From Campylobacteraceae bacterium (lineage in GTDB: Bacteria; Campylobacterota; Campylobacteria; Campylobacterales; Arcobacteraceae), in contig JABSOM010000006.1 of NCBI GenBank assembly GCA_013215945.1, positions 1-64,000 on the forward strand: a stretch of 64,000 bases of DNA, written 5' to 3'. Below, in pieces: positions 17,966 to 28,026 of this stretch. The stretch's first letter is position 1. Every line of letters begins with the position of its first letter. A program made the position numbers and the translations under genes. The notes under the pieces are model-generated. The model was not told where the DNA came from and searched no databases. It saw only the letters and a program-made list of their open reading frames with translations.

Positions 17966-18472
17966 ATGGGAATAAAAGTAGTAAAAAGACATGGTAGTAG
18001 TCTTAAAGATAAATTGTATCTACCAGCAATCTTTGGCGGAATGAAAACAACCTTTAAACACTTCTCCAAAAATCTTAAAGATACCAGTAAAATTATCTCA
18101 ATGGCATATCCAGAGGTTCAACCATCTGATATTACAGAAAATTACAGAGGGGTTCACCGTTTAACAAAATGGGATGATGGAAGTGAAAAATGTGTTGCAT
18201 GTTATATGTGTGCAACTGCCTGCCCTGCTGAATGTATTTTTATAGAAGCAGAAGAAAGATTTGATGATAAAGCAGAAAAAAGACCCACTGCTTTTTCAAT
18301 TGATTTATTAGAATGTGTTTATTGTGGATACTGTGTAGAAGCCTGTCCATGTGATGCAATTAGAATGGATACTGGAATATTTTCTTTTGTTGCAAGCAAA
18401 AGATCAGATTTTTTAGTTGACAAAGAATATTTAATGAACAACGAAAGAGGAAAGGATTTCCCTAATGATTGA
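17966..18472 (+). CDS. nuoI: NADH-quinone oxidoreductase subunit I
   Basis: This 168-residue ferredoxin-like subunit carries clusters N6a and N6b. The two CxxCxxCxxxC sets are Cys76, 79, 82, 86 (CVACYMCATAC) and Cys117, 120, 123, 127 (CVYCGYCVEAC). It relays electrons from NuoG to NuoB. It overlaps nuoJ by 8 bp. Confidence 0.95.
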   Translation: MGIKVVKRHGSSLKDKLYLPAIFGGMKTTFKHFSKNLKDTSKIISMAYPEVQPSDITENYRGVHRLTKWDDGSEKCVACYMCATACPAECIFIEAEERFDDKAEKRPTAFSIDLLECVYCGYCVEACPCDAIRMDTGIFSFVASKRSDFLVDKEYLMNNERGKDFPND

Positions 18473-18977
18473 TATTGTATTTTTAGCATTGAGTTTTTTC
18501 GCAATTGGTGGAGCACTTGCAATGTTATTAAACCATAATCCTATGTACAGTGCGCTTGGATTATTAATTTGTGTTTTAAGTATTGCAGGTTTATTTGCAC
18601 TCTTAAGCGCAACTTTCCTTTTCATGGTTCAGCTTATCGTTTACGCAGGTGCAATTATGACTCTGGTAATCTTTTTATTAATGTTTTTAAATATTAATGA
18701 AGAAGACATGCCAAAAGAACCTAATAAACATAAATATATGATAATGGCAGCTGTTGTGATGATTCCTTTTAATTTAGTAATTATAAAAGCTGTTTCAAAC
18801 CTTCCAAATGCTGATTTATCAATAGTACCAGAAGGGTTTGGTGGGATTAAAGATGTAGGAATGCATTTATATACCGATTGGCTTTTGTCTTTTGAACTTA
18901 TTTCTATTTTGCTTTTGGTTGCTTTAATTGGTGCCGTAGTTTTAGCTAAAAAGAAAAAATCAAGAAGGGCTGAATAA
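18465..18977 (+). CDS. nuoJ: NADH-quinone oxidoreductase subunit J
   Basis: This 170-residue membrane subunit has five predicted TM helices. The conserved third-helix region QLIVYAGAIMTLVIFLLMF contains the pi-bulge Tyr-Ala-Gly stretch typical of NuoJ/ND6. It overlaps nuoI by 8 bp and nuoK by 1 bp. Confidence 0.93.
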   Translation: MIDIVFLALSFFAIGGALAMLLNHNPMYSALGLLICVLSIAGLFALLSATFLFMVQLIVYAGAIMTLVIFLLMFLNINEEDMPKEPNKHKYMIMAAVVMIPFNLVIIKAVSNLPNADLSIVPEGFGGIKDVGMHLYTDWLLSFELISILLLVALIGAVVLAKKKKSRRAE

Positions 18978-19291
18978 TGATTTCTTTAACATCTTATGCT
19001 TTTGTTTCAATGACTTTATTCACTATAGGTGCCATAGGTGTTGTTTCAAGAAGAAATGTTTTTGTAATATATATGTCAATTGAGTTAATGTTAAATGGAA
19101 TCAATTTATTTTTAGTTACTTTTGCACGATACCATATGAATTTAGATGGACAAATTATAACAATTATGGTTATAGCAATTGCTGCTGCTGAAGCTGCAAT
19201 ATTCTTATCTGTTATTATTTTACTCTTTAGATCTAAAAAATCTTTAGATACAGATATGTTTACAGAACTTAAAGACAAGGAGATCAAATAA
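18977..19291 (+). CDS. nuoK: NADH-quinone oxidoreductase subunit K
   Basis: This 104-residue, three-helix membrane subunit (ND4L family) retains both key buried acids, Glu36 (SIELMLNGINL) and Glu72 (AAAEAAIFL), which lie on the proton path. It overlaps nuoJ and nuoL by one base each. Confidence 0.94.
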   Translation: MISLTSYAFVSMTLFTIGAIGVVSRRNVFVIYMSIELMLNGINLFLVTFARYHMNLDGQIITIMVIAIAAAEAAIFLSVIILLFRSKKSLDTDMFTELKDKEIK

Positions 19292-21180
19292 TGGAATCTG
19301 GTTTAATTATTTGGATTATTTTAGCTCCATTATTAGGTGCTTTATTAAATGGCGGATTATATTTTTATCATATAACACAAAGAGCAATACCTCAAAGATT
19401 GTTTTCACTCATTGGAACTCTTAGCCCTATTTTAGGTTTTGTTTTTACATTCATTTTATTTTTAGATATGAAAGAAACAGGGAATGTCTACTCTCAAGAT
19501 TTATTTACCTGGTTAGAAGTTGGTAATCTTTATATTTCTATGAAATTATTAGCAGATAATTTGTCTATTTTTATGGCAATGTTTGTTACTTTTGTTGGTT
19601 CTTTAATTCATATTTATGCCATTGGTTATATGCATAAAGATCCTGGATTTGGAAAGTTTTTTGCGTATTTCAACCTTTTCTTAGCATCTATGTTAATTTT
19701 AGTATTAGCTGATAACCCTATTGTATTATTTATAGGATGGGAAGGCGTAGGAGTTTGTTCTTATTTACTTATTAAATTTTATTATGGAAAAGCAGAAAAT
19801 GTTAAAGCTGCTAATAAAGCTTTTATTGTAAACAGAGTTGGAGATTTAGGATTTTTATTAGGAGTTGTTACTTTATTTTTTGCAGTGGGAGAAGGAGATA
19901 TGTCTTTTTCTTCATTAGAAGCAAATATTGGAAATGCAAGTTCTGAGTTGTTAGTACTTTCAGGCGTACTTCTTTTTGTAGGAGCTATGGGGAAATCAGC
20001 ACAAATTCCTTTATTTACCTGGCTTCCAGATGCAATGGCAGGACCTACTCCTATATCTGCTTTAATACATGCAGCTACTATGGTAACTGCTGGTATTTAT
20101 ATGGTTGCAAGATTTCACTTTTTATACGAAGGTGTTGAAGGTGTTGGAATTTATATTGCTTATGTGGGAGCTGCTTCAGCACTTTTTGCAGCGGTTATTG
20201 CATGCAAACAACAAGATATTAAAAAAATACTTGCTTATTCTACTATGAGTCAATTAGGTTATATGTTTATTGGTGTGGGTCTTGGATATTATTCTTCTGG
20301 ATTATTTCATGTTTTCACCCATGCATTTTTTAAAGCTATGTTATTTATGGGTGCGGGTGGTATTATTATTGCCGTTCATCATCATCAAAATATTTTTAAA
20401 ATTGCACAAGAAAGAGTTAATCTTCCTATAATTTCTGCTACTTTTTTGGTGGGAGTTATAGCTATTTCAGGTATTCCTCCTTTTTCAGGATTTTTCTCCA
20501 AAGATGCTATTTTAGCGGCCGCTTTTGCAGAAGGCGAATATTTAATTTGGGCAGTAGGAATGTTTACTGCTTTTTTAACTGCTTTTTATATGTTTAGATT
20601 GTATTTTATACTTTTTGTAGCTCCTAATAAAAAAGTAGGAAACCCTTATGTTTATACCTCTAAAACAATAACTATTCCTTTAGCTATTTTAGCCCTTGGT
20701 GCAATTGGTGCAGGGTTTTTAAACCTTCCTTCTGTTTTATGGGGTGAGCATTTAGTTGATACATGGTTACTTCAACTTAACTCAAAAGTATTACACATGT
20801 CCCATCTAACTGAGTGGATATTAATGATTTTATCTGTAGGAGTTGCCAGTGCTGGTATTTATGTTTCATATAAAAAATATGCTAACTTTGATGTATTTAA
20901 ACCAGAAAGTGAAGAAGGGCTTATTGCTAATAAGTTTTATGTAGATGAGTTTTATGATAAAACATTGGTAAAACCAATACAAAAACTTTCTGTTTTTATT
21001 GACAAAGTGGTTGATACCAAGATCATTGATGGTTTTATTATGGGTACTTGTAATAAATTTGTTGAGTTTGGTAAAATAGTTGGTACCTTACAAACTGCTA
21101 ATGTTAGATTTTATGCTGCTTTCATGCTTGTTGGTATGAGTAGCATCTTTATTTACTTATATATTTCTTTAGGATTGTAA
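19291..21180 (+). CDS. nuoL: NADH-quinone oxidoreductase subunit L (antiporter-like)
   Basis: This 629-residue distal proton-pumping subunit has about 16 TM helices. It carries the antiporter motifs FIGWEGVGVCSYLLI (key Glu), LPDAMAGPTPISALIHAATMVTAGIYM (Lys/His region) and the discontinuous-helix IPPFSGFFSKD. A long C-terminal amphipathic helix followed by a final TM anchor, typical of NuoL, fits residues after about 530. Confidence 0.95.
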   Translation: MESGLIIWIILAPLLGALLNGGLYFYHITQRAIPQRLFSLIGTLSPILGFVFTFILFLDMKETGNVYSQDLFTWLEVGNLYISMKLLADNLSIFMAMFVTFVGSLIHIYAIGYMHKDPGFGKFFAYFNLFLASMLILVLADNPIVLFIGWEGVGVCSYLLIKFYYGKAENVKAANKAFIVNRVGDLGFLLGVVTLFFAVGEGDMSFSSLEANIGNASSELLVLSGVLLFVGAMGKSAQIPLFTWLPDAMAGPTPISALIHAATMVTAGIYMVARFHFLYEGVEGVGIYIAYVGAASALFAAVIACKQQDIKKILAYSTMSQLGYMFIGVGLGYYSSGLFHVFTHAFFKAMLFMGAGGIIIAVHHHQNIFKIAQERVNLPIISATFLVGVIAISGIPPFSGFFSKDAILAAAFAEGEYLIWAVGMFTAFLTAFYMFRLYFILFVAPNKKVGNPYVYTSKTITIPLAILALGAIGAGFLNLPSVLWGEHLVDTWLLQLNSKVLHMSHLTEWILMILSVGVASAGIYVSYKKYANFDVFKPESEEGLIANKFYVDEFYDKTLVKPIQKLSVFIDKVVDTKIIDGFIMGTCNKFVEFGKIVGTLQTANVRFYAAFMLVGMSSIFIYLYISLGL

Positions 21181-21182
21181 AA

Positions 21183-22664
21183 ATGAGTGCTGATATTTTA
21201 ACTTTTATAATATTTCTTCCCGCTGTTACCGCATTTGCTTTAATGGTAACAACAAAAAACGTACAAGCAGTAAGAAATATTGCTTTTTTATCTACTTTAG
21301 CAATTTTAGTGCTTGTTTTAAAACTATACATTAGTTTTGAGCCCCAAGCACAAATGCAATTTGTAACCAATGTCCCTTGGATTGTAGAGTATGGTATTAG
21401 ATACTATATTGGAGTAGATGGATTTTCATTAACTATTTTAATGATGATTGCTATTTTAATTCCAACTGCATATTTATTATTGTGGGATGGACGAACAAAA
21501 GGATACTGGATCAATATGTTATTGGTTCAAACAGGTGTTACAGGAACCCTACTTTCTTTAGATATTGTATTGTTTTATTTTTTCTGGGAAGTTATGTTAT
21601 TACCAGTCTTTTTAATGATTGGTATTATGGGAACAGGAAATAAAGTATTTACAACGATTAAAGTTACTGTTTATACTATGGGTGGTTCTTTATTAATGTT
21701 TTTAGCCATTATGTACCTAGGTGTTGCTTATTTTAATGAGTTTGGAGAATGGTCTTTTCAATACGATAAATTAACAGAAATTACAACACTAAGTCATACT
21801 GAAAGACTTTATTGTTTTTTTGCATTTGTTATTGCATTTGGAATAAAGATTCCTTTATTTCCTTTACATACTTGGATTATGGATACGTATAAAAATGCTC
21901 CTACTGGAGCTGTATTTTTATTATCTTCCATTATGGCAAAACTAGGAGTGTATGCAATTGTACGATTTATGATTCCATTATTTCCAGATATTTATGTTGA
22001 GTTCTCAACCTATTTTGTATGTTTAGGTCTTTTTGGTCTCGTTTATTTTGGAATCGCAGCATTAAAACAAGATGATATGAAAAGAATGTTTGCGTATTCA
22101 TCTGCATCTCACCTTTCTTTTATTGCAGCAGGAATATTTTCATTAAATTCTTACGGGATTAATGGAGCTTTATACTTAATGATTGCACATGCAATGGCAA
22201 CAGGAGCCTTGTTTTTATTAGTAGGATTAATTCACTATAAAACAGGATATAAAACAATATCAGATTTAGGAGGACTTGCAAAACAAGCCCCTATTTTAAC
22301 CTTTGTATTTGCCATTATGTTATTTGCAAATGTTGGATTACCAGGAACAAATGGTTTTGTTGCTGAGTTATTAATTATCTTTGGAATTTATGAATTTAAT
22401 CATACCTTAGGTTATATAGCAGGTTTTACTGTTGTTATTGGGGCTTCTTATATGTTATGGATGTTTCAGCGAGCAATATTACAAGACAGAGTGGGTGAGC
22501 CCTTAAAAATGAGTGATTTAAAAATGAAAGAAATTATTGGTTTTGCACCATGGATTGTACTTGTATTTTTAATGGGAATTGCACCAGATTTATTTATTGA
22601 TAAGTTTGAACCAACAGTAACATACTTTTTAGATGATATATTAAAAATAGGAGAAGTGAAATAA
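21183..22664 (+). CDS. nuoM: NADH-quinone oxidoreductase subunit M (antiporter-like)
   Basis: This 493-residue proton-pumping subunit has about 14 TM helices. [14 protein letters not shown] holds the key Glu, [32 protein letters not shown] the central Lys region, and [13 protein letters not shown] the second discontinuous helix. It lies between nuoL (2-nt gap) and nuoN (1-bp overlap). Confidence 0.95.
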   Translation: MSADILTFIIFLPAVTAFALMVTTKNVQAVRNIAFLSTLAILVLVLKLYISFEPQAQMQFVTNVPWIVEYGIRYYIGVDGFSLTILMMIAILIPTAYLLLWDGRTKGYWINMLLVQTGVTGTLLSLDIVLFYFFWEVMLLPVFLMIGIMGTGNKVFTTIKVTVYTMGGSLLMFLAIMYLGVAYFNEFGEWSFQYDKLTEITTLSHTERLYCFFAFVIAFGIKIPLFPLHTWIMDTYKNAPTGAVFLLSSIMAKLGVYAIVRFMIPLFPDIYVEFSTYFVCLGLFGLVYFGIAALKQDDMKRMFAYSSASHLSFIAAGIFSLNSYGINGALYLMIAHAMATGALFLLVGLIHYKTGYKTISDLGGLAKQAPILTFVFAIMLFANVGLPGTNGFVAELLIIFGIYEFNHTLGYIAGFTVVIGASYMLWMFQRAILQDRVGEPLKMSDLKMKEIIGFAPWIVLVFLMGIAPDLFIDKFEPTVTYFLDDILKIGEVK

Positions 22665-24163
22665 TGGAAGATTTAATACCATTTATACCAGCAATTACTA
22701 TCTTAGTTGGTGCCCTTACTTTGATGTTTATGTCTTTGAACGAAACACTAAAAACGAAACATTTTTTAATTGTTTCAAGTTTGTTTTTAATAGTTGCTCT
22801 AGGAAATTCTTTTGTTCCTTTTGGAAACTTATATACATCAAGACCTTTTAATCACATCTTTAATGATGTTTTGATTTTTGATAGTTTTTCAGATTTTTTC
22901 CACGTATTATTAATTGGGGGAACCTTATTCACTATTTTAATTGGCGAGCATTATTTCCAAGCTAAGACTTATTTTAAGGGTGAGTTTTTCGCTATTTTAT
23001 TATTTGCATTATTTGGAATGATGATATTAGCAAATGCAAATGAATTAATTACTGCGTATATTGCTTTAGAAATTGCATCTTTTTCTGTTTATATTATGGT
23101 TGGATTTAATACAGAAGACTCAAAAAGAGTTGAAGCGATATTTAAATACTTAGTACTAGGTTCTTTTATTGGTGCTTTTTATCTATTAGGTACAGTATTA
23201 ATTTATGGAGCAACAGGAACTACTAACTTTACTCAAATTGGTGAATTTATTGCAACAGAAGGGAATAATTTAGACCTTGTATATATTGGTATCACTTTAT
23301 TATTATTTACTTTTCTCTTCAAAATTGCTTCTTTTCCTTTCCAATCTTGGGTTCTTGATGTATACAGAGGTGCACCTATGCTTATTACTGCGTATATGGC
23401 ATCCGTATTTAAAATTGCCATATTCTCTTTATTTATGAGAGTTTTCATCAGTGATTTTGCACCTCTTCAAGATTATTGGGACAATATCATTTATGTACTA
23501 GCTGTAGTTACTTTAATCTTTGGTACCTGGTTAGCAGTTACTCAAACTATTATTAAAAGAATGCTTGCAGCTTCTTCTATTGTACATACAGGGTATATGT
23601 TAATGGCCTTTTTATCATTGGGACAAAATATTGCTTCTGCATATGCAACTATGTTTTATTTAATTGCTTATTTACTCTCAGCAGTAGGTGCTTTTGGTTT
23701 AATTTCTCATATTATTTCAGAAACAAAAGTAAGAGTTACTTTTGCTGATTTTAAAGGTCTTGCTCACGAGCGTCCATTTTTAGCAGCAATGATGACTATT
23801 TTCTTATTCTCACTTGCAGGAATTCCTTCAACTATTGGATTTATTGGTAAGTTTTACGTTTTTACGGAAACTATAAACGCAGGATACACAGCACTTACAG
23901 TCCTGGCTATTGTTGCAACCATTGTTTCAATATATTATTACTTTAGATTAATAGCTATGATGTACTTTTACCCAGCAGCATTAACCTGTGAAATAGAAGG
24001 TTTTAATGATAAAAGAGTTTCCACTTATGCAGTAGCTTTTATTGCTGCTTTAGTTGTTTGGGGTGGAATTGGTTCTGCTATTGTATTTTTTATTCCCGTA
24101 CCAAATATTGATGCAATTATAGATATTTCAAAAATTGCAGTTGAGTCATTATTCTTAAAGTAA
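22664..24163 (+). CDS. nuoN: NADH-quinone oxidoreductase subunit N (antiporter-like)
   Basis: This 499-residue proton-pumping subunit closes the operon. [20 protein letters not shown] holds the key Glu of the antiporter fold, [28 protein letters not shown] is the central Lys block, and [17 protein letters not shown] the later broken helix. A hairpin terminator follows about 66 nt downstream. Confidence 0.95.
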   Translation: MEDLIPFIPAITILVGALTLMFMSLNETLKTKHFLIVSSLFLIVALGNSFVPFGNLYTSRPFNHIFNDVLIFDSFSDFFHVLLIGGTLFTILIGEHYFQAKTYFKGEFFAILLFALFGMMILANANELITAYIALEIASFSVYIMVGFNTEDSKRVEAIFKYLVLGSFIGAFYLLGTVLIYGATGTTNFTQIGEFIATEGNNLDLVYIGITLLLFTFLFKIASFPFQSWVLDVYRGAPMLITAYMASVFKIAIFSLFMRVFISDFAPLQDYWDNIIYVLAVVTLIFGTWLAVTQTIIKRMLAASSIVHTGYMLMAFLSLGQNIASAYATMFYLIAYLLSAVGAFGLISHIISETKVRVTFADFKGLAHERPFLAAMMTIFLFSLAGIPSTIGFIGKFYVFTETINAGYTALTVLAIVATIVSIYYYFRLIAMMYFYPAALTCEIEGFNDKRVSTYAVAFIAALVVWGGIGSAIVFFIPVPNIDAIIDISKIAVESLFLK

Positions 24164-24229
24164 TACTGTGTTGTAAGGTAACAGTCCTTGCATAACAATT
24201 TACATAATAGTGACTTTTACTCTCATTTT

Positions 24230-24251
24230 AAAGCCCATTAATTTGGGTTTT
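24230..24251 (+). terminator. Terminator of the nuo operon
   Basis: AAAGCCCA (24230-24237) pairs with TGGGTTTT (24244-24251) with one G-U pair and a 6-nt loop. The 3' arm supplies a short U-run. Confidence 0.55.
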
Positions 24252-24263
24252 AAATCTAATACC

Positions 24264-24300
24264 GTACAAGAACTGTACATGAACTGTAAAAATATTGTAC
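24264..24300 (+). repeat. TGTAC-type repeats upstream of frdCAB
   Basis: Two adjacent 11-bp direct repeats (ACAAGAACTGT, 24266-24276; ACATGAACTGT, 24277-24287) overlap an inverted repeat GTACA-N5-TGTAC (24264-24278). A further TGTAC lies at 24296-24300. The block sits about 35-70 bp upstream of the probable -10, the position of an activator site. The binding factor is unknown. Confidence 0.5.
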
Positions 24301-24334
24301 ATCTAACAATGCTGTTATAAAAGCACTTTTGAGA

Positions 24335-24340
24335 TATAAT
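24335..24340 (+). promoter_or_regulatory. Probable -10 box of frdCAB
   Basis: A perfect TATAAT lies 41 nt before the frdC start and about 35 bp downstream of the TGTAC repeats. A transcription start near 24347 would leave a short leader containing the AAAGGATG ribosome site. Confidence 0.6.
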
Positions 24341-24381
24341 GTTGCTTGCAAACAATTTTCATATAAAAGAAAGGATGTCAA

Positions 24382-25167
24382 ATGAGTGACCTAATAGAAG
24401 GCTATATAGGTGTAACCGTTGAAAGAAAAAAGAGTAGAACCCCTGCTAAACTTGATTATCTACAAAGTGCTACAGGACTAATTCTTGGTTTATTTATGTG
24501 GGGACACATGTTACTTGTCTCTTCAATTTTAATTTCAAAAGATTTTATGTATCAAATAACAAAGTTATTGGAAGCCAGTTTTATAATTGATGGCGGAAGT
24601 CCTTTATTGGTTTCGGCAACTGCTATTGTAATATTTGCAATATTTATTACCCATGCAGCTTTAGGAATGAGAAAACTTCCAGCTAACTTTAAACAATACC
24701 AAGTGATGAAAGCACATGCTAATCACATGGATCATGAAGATACAAAATTATGGTTTACACAAGCCTTTACTGGTTTTTCTATGTTCTTCTTAGGTTCTAT
24801 TCATTTATTTATTATAATGACTAACTCCGACAAAATTGGACCTTATGCATCTGCTGATAGAATTTGGTCTGAATGGATGTGGCCTTTATATATTCTTTTA
24901 TTATTAGCTGTTGAATTCCATGGAACAATTGGTTTATACAGACTCTGTATCAAGTGGGGATGGTTTGATGGAACTGACCCACGTGCAACAAGAATTAAAC
25001 TTAAAAAGATTAAAAAAATATTGACTGTATTCTTCTTAGTATTAGGTTTTATAACCCTAGCTGCTTATATGAAAATTGGTTATGATCATGCACCTAATAA
25101 AGGTGAAAGATATGTACCTAGTGCACAAATAATAGAATATACAACTACAAATAAAAGGCTTGCATAA
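24382..25167 (+). CDS. frdC: Fumarate reductase di-haem cytochrome b subunit
   Basis: This 261-residue membrane anchor with five TM helices oxidises menaquinol for fumarate reduction. His42, His91, His141 and His180 correspond, shifted by two, to the four haem ligands of Wolinella FrdC (44, 93, 143, 182). Glu178 matches the essential Glu180 of its proton pathway (EFHG). This makes it a type B quinol:fumarate reductase anchor rather than the two-subunit E. coli type. It overlaps frdA by one base. Confidence 0.93.
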   Translation: MSDLIEGYIGVTVERKKSRTPAKLDYLQSATGLILGLFMWGHMLLVSSILISKDFMYQITKLLEASFIIDGGSPLLVSATAIVIFAIFITHAALGMRKLPANFKQYQVMKAHANHMDHEDTKLWFTQAFTGFSMFFLGSIHLFIIMTNSDKIGPYASADRIWSEWMWPLYILLLLAVEFHGTIGLYRLCIKWGWFDGTDPRATRIKLKKIKKILTVFFLVLGFITLAAYMKIGYDHAPNKGERYVPSAQIIEYTTTNKRLA

Positions 25168-27152
25168 TGAAAATAATTTACTGTGATGCGCTCATCATTG
25201 GTGGAGGACTTGCTGGTTTAAGAGTCAGTGTTGCTGCACAGAAAAAAGGGCTAAATGCAATTGTTTTATCATTAGTACCTGTTAAACGATCACACAGTGC
25301 TGCTGCTCAAGGTGGTATGCAAGCTTCTTTAGGTAACTCTAAAATGGCAGATGGGGATAATGAAGACTTACACTTCTCTGATACTGTAAAAGGTTCAGAT
25401 TGGGGATGTGATCAAGAAGTAGCAAGAATGTTTGTACATACTGCACCAAAAGCTATTAGAGAACTTGCAGCTTGGGGAGTTCCATGGTCTAGAGTTAAAG
25501 AAGGCGATCGAGAAGCAGTAATTAATGCTAAAAAAACGACTATTACAGAAAATGCAGACAGACATGGACTTATTACATCAAGAGATTTTGGTGGAACTAA
25601 AAAATGGAGAACATGTTATACAGCTGATGCTACAGGGCATACTATGTTATTTTCTGTTGCTAATGAAGCCTTAAAAGCAGATGTAGATATCAGAGACAGA
25701 AAAGAAACTATTTCATTAATTCATGATAATGGAAGATGTTATGGAGCGATTGTACGAGATTTAATAACGGGTGAATTAGAAGCTTATGTTTCAAAAGCAA
25801 CATGTATTTCTACTGGTGGATATGGAAGAATCTTTAAACAAACAACTAATGCAGTAATTTGTGAAGGTACTGGGCAAGCCATTGCTTTAGAAACGGGAAT
25901 AGCAACATTAGGAAATATGGAAGCTATTCAATTTCACCCAACACCTATTGTTCCTTCAGGTATTTTATTAACAGAAGGGTGTAGAGGAGATGGTGGAATC
26001 TTAAGAGATGTAGATGGTCACAGATTTATGCCAGATTATGAGCCTGAGAAAAAAGAGCTTGCTTCAAGAGATGTTGTATCAAGAAGAATGATTGAACACA
26101 TTAGAAATGGGAAAGGTGCACCTTCACCATATGGAGATCATCTTTGGTTAGATATTTCTATATTGGGCCGAGCACATATTGAAAAAAACTTAAGAGATGT
26201 ACAAGAAATCTGTCAAATATTTAATGGTATTGATCCAGCAGATGAAGGTAAAAAAGGATGGGCACCGGTACTTCCTATGCAACATTATTCTATGGGTGGA
26301 ATTCGTACTAAAAAAACAGGAGAATCTCAAACGCTAAACGGTTTATTTTCTTGTGGAGAAGCTGCTTGTTGGGATATGCATGGATTTAACCGTCTTGGAG
26401 GAAATTCAGTATCTGAAACAGTTGTTGCTGGAATGATTGTTGGAAATTATTTTGCGGATTATTGTATAAACAATGATATTGAAATTAAAACAGCAACTGT
26501 ACAAAAATTTCTTGACGAACAAGATGAGTATTTAAATGAGATTATAGCTTACGATGGGCCTGAAAATATTTTTAAAATAAAAAATACTATGCAAAATCTT
26601 ATGGATAATAAAGTAGGAATTTTTAGAGATGGTGTAAGGTTACAAGAAGCAGTAACAGAATTAGAAGAATTATTAGTTAAAACAAAACACATTAATATTA
26701 CTTCTAAAGAAAGAATAGGAAACCCAGAGCTTGAAGAAGCTTATAGAGTTCCTAGAATGTTAAAACTTGCTCTTTGTGCAGCTCATGGAGCACTGGCACG
26801 AACAGAGTCAAGAGGTGCACATTACAGAGAAGATTTCTTAAAAAGAGATGATGAAAAGTGGTTAAACAGATCTATTACCACATGGCCAAATAAAAATGAT
26901 ACTAAACCCACTCTTACTTATGAAAAAATTGATATTATGAGTATGGAATTACCTCCAGGTTTTAGAGGATATGGAGCTAAGGGTATGATTATTGAAAATG
27001 AATTATCAGCAGTCAGACAAGAAGAAGTAGATGAAATTGTTGAAAAACTTGAAGCAGAAGGTAAAGACAGGCACGAAATACAAGATGCTTTGATGCCATT
27101 TGATTTACCGATGAACTATAGACTGTTAAATGAAAGAGTAGGAGATTTATAA
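25167..27152 (+). CDS. frdA: Fumarate reductase flavoprotein subunit
   Basis: This 661-residue catalytic subunit reduces fumarate to succinate. The N-terminal GGGLAGLRV dinucleotide fold and [12 protein letters not shown] place the covalent FAD on His43, the same position as in Wolinella FrdA. The active-site blocks ([25 protein letters not shown]) and a C-terminal extension typical of the type B enzyme are present. It could in principle also run as succinate dehydrogenase in an organism with a TCA cycle; no separate sdh is in view. Confidence 0.94.
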   Translation: MKIIYCDALIIGGGLAGLRVSVAAQKKGLNAIVLSLVPVKRSHSAAAQGGMQASLGNSKMADGDNEDLHFSDTVKGSDWGCDQEVARMFVHTAPKAIRELAAWGVPWSRVKEGDREAVINAKKTTITENADRHGLITSRDFGGTKKWRTCYTADATGHTMLFSVANEALKADVDIRDRKETISLIHDNGRCYGAIVRDLITGELEAYVSKATCISTGGYGRIFKQTTNAVICEGTGQAIALETGIATLGNMEAIQFHPTPIVPSGILLTEGCRGDGGILRDVDGHRFMPDYEPEKKELASRDVVSRRMIEHIRNGKGAPSPYGDHLWLDISILGRAHIEKNLRDVQEICQIFNGIDPADEGKKGWAPVLPMQHYSMGGIRTKKTGESQTLNGLFSCGEAACWDMHGFNRLGGNSVSETVVAGMIVGNYFADYCINNDIEIKTATVQKFLDEQDEYLNEIIAYDGPENIFKIKNTMQNLMDNKVGIFRDGVRLQEAVTELEELLVKTKHINITSKERIGNPELEEAYRVPRMLKLALCAAHGALARTESRGAHYREDFLKRDDEKWLNRSITTWPNKNDTKPTLTYEKIDIMSMELPPGFRGYGAKGMIIENELSAVRQEEVDEIVEKLEAEGKDRHEIQDALMPFDLPMNYRLLNERVGDL

Positions 27153-27883
27153 TGAGTATTGCAAAAGGTAGAGAAATAACTATTTCCGTACTAAAGTTTA
27201 ATCCCCGAGCAAAAAGTTCTAAACCAGGCTTTGTGGATTATGTTTTAGAAGAAACACCAGGAATGACACTTTTTATTGCTTTGATGAAAATAAGAGAAGA
27301 GTATGATCCTGATTTATCATTTGACTTTGTATGTCGTGCAGGAATTTGTGGTTCTTGTGGAATGATTGTAAATGGAAAACCTGTACTTGGTTGTAGAACA
27401 TTAATTGCTAATTACCCTACAGGAAAATTACAAGTAATGCCTATGCCTGCTTTTGAATTGATCAAAGATTTATCTGTTAATACTGGAAAATGGATGGATG
27501 CTATGAGTGTTAAAGTACAATCATGGATAGTAACCAACAAAGAAACTGATATTTCAAAAATTGAAGAGCGCATTGAACCTGAAGTTGCAGATGAAGTATT
27601 TGAACTTGATAGATGTATTGAGTGTGGAATTTGTGTTGCATCTTGTGGTACAAAACTAATGAGACCTGATTTTATTGGGGCGGTTGGGCTTAATAGAGTA
27701 GCACGTTTTGAAGTTGATCCTCATGATAATAGAACAGCAGAAGATTTTTACGAATTAATTGGTGATGATGATGGAATCTTTGGTTGTATGTCTTTAATGG
27801 CATGTGAAGATCACTGTCCAAAACATTTACCATTACAAAGTAAAATTGCTTATTTACGAAGAAGATTAGTAGCACTAAGATAA
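27152..27883 (+). CDS. frdB: Fumarate reductase iron-sulfur subunit
   Basis: This 243-residue subunit transfers electrons between the haems and FAD. The [2Fe-2S] ligands are Cys61, 66, 69 and 81 ([10 protein letters not shown]...GC). [11 protein letters not shown] and [12 protein letters not shown] supply the [4Fe-4S] and [3Fe-4S] centres. It ends the frdCAB operon just before two successive hairpins. Confidence 0.94.
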   Translation: MSIAKGREITISVLKFNPRAKSSKPGFVDYVLEETPGMTLFIALMKIREEYDPDLSFDFVCRAGICGSCGMIVNGKPVLGCRTLIANYPTGKLQVMPMPAFELIKDLSVNTGKWMDAMSVKVQSWIVTNKETDISKIEERIEPEVADEVFELDRCIECGICVASCGTKLMRPDFIGAVGLNRVARFEVDPHDNRTAEDFYELIGDDDGIFGCMSLMACEDHCPKHLPLQSKIAYLRRRLVALR

Positions 27884-27886
27884 AAG

Positions 27887-27904
27887 TGGTAGGGAAACCT
27901 ACCA
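27887..27904 (+). other. Stem with GAAA tetraloop after frdB
   Basis: TGGTAGG and CCTACCA form a 7-bp stem capped by a GAAA tetraloop a few nt after the frdB stop. It precedes the real terminator and may protect the 3' end. Confidence 0.45.
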
Positions 27905-27916
27905 TTAGCCAAAAAT

Positions 27917-27955
27917 AAAAAAAGTTAATTATCTTTAAGGTAATTAACTTTTTTT
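27917..27955 (+). terminator. Strong intrinsic terminator of frdCAB
   Basis: An A-run plus GTTAATTA (917-931) pairs with TAATTAAC plus a T-run (941-955), a 15-bp stem with a 9-nt loop and at least 7 T. Confidence 0.85.
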
Positions 27956-27968
27956 ATTTATATATTAA

Positions 27969-27998
27969 AGATATAAGATATAAGATATAAGATACAAT
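27969..27998 (+). repeat. Heptanucleotide tandem repeat abutting a -10 box
   Basis: AGATATA is repeated three times (27969-27989) plus a partial fourth unit AGATAC. TACAAT (27993-27998) directly behind it can act as -10 box, 29 nt before the start codon of the first dynamin-like gene. The array therefore fills the -35/-10 spacer region, where copy-number change would alter promoter geometry. Confidence 0.6.
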
Positions 27999-28026
27999 AA
28001 TAAAATCAAAAGATTATGGAGAACAA

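Noticed and set aside
24279-24320. 13-codon frame upstream of frdC as a leader peptide
   Set aside because: No ribosome site, and it begins inside the TGTAC repeats upstream of the likely transcription start.
27969-27995. Heptamer repeat as a CRISPR-like or mobile-element end
   Set aside because: Units are 7 bp with no spacers and no adjacent cas or transposase genes.
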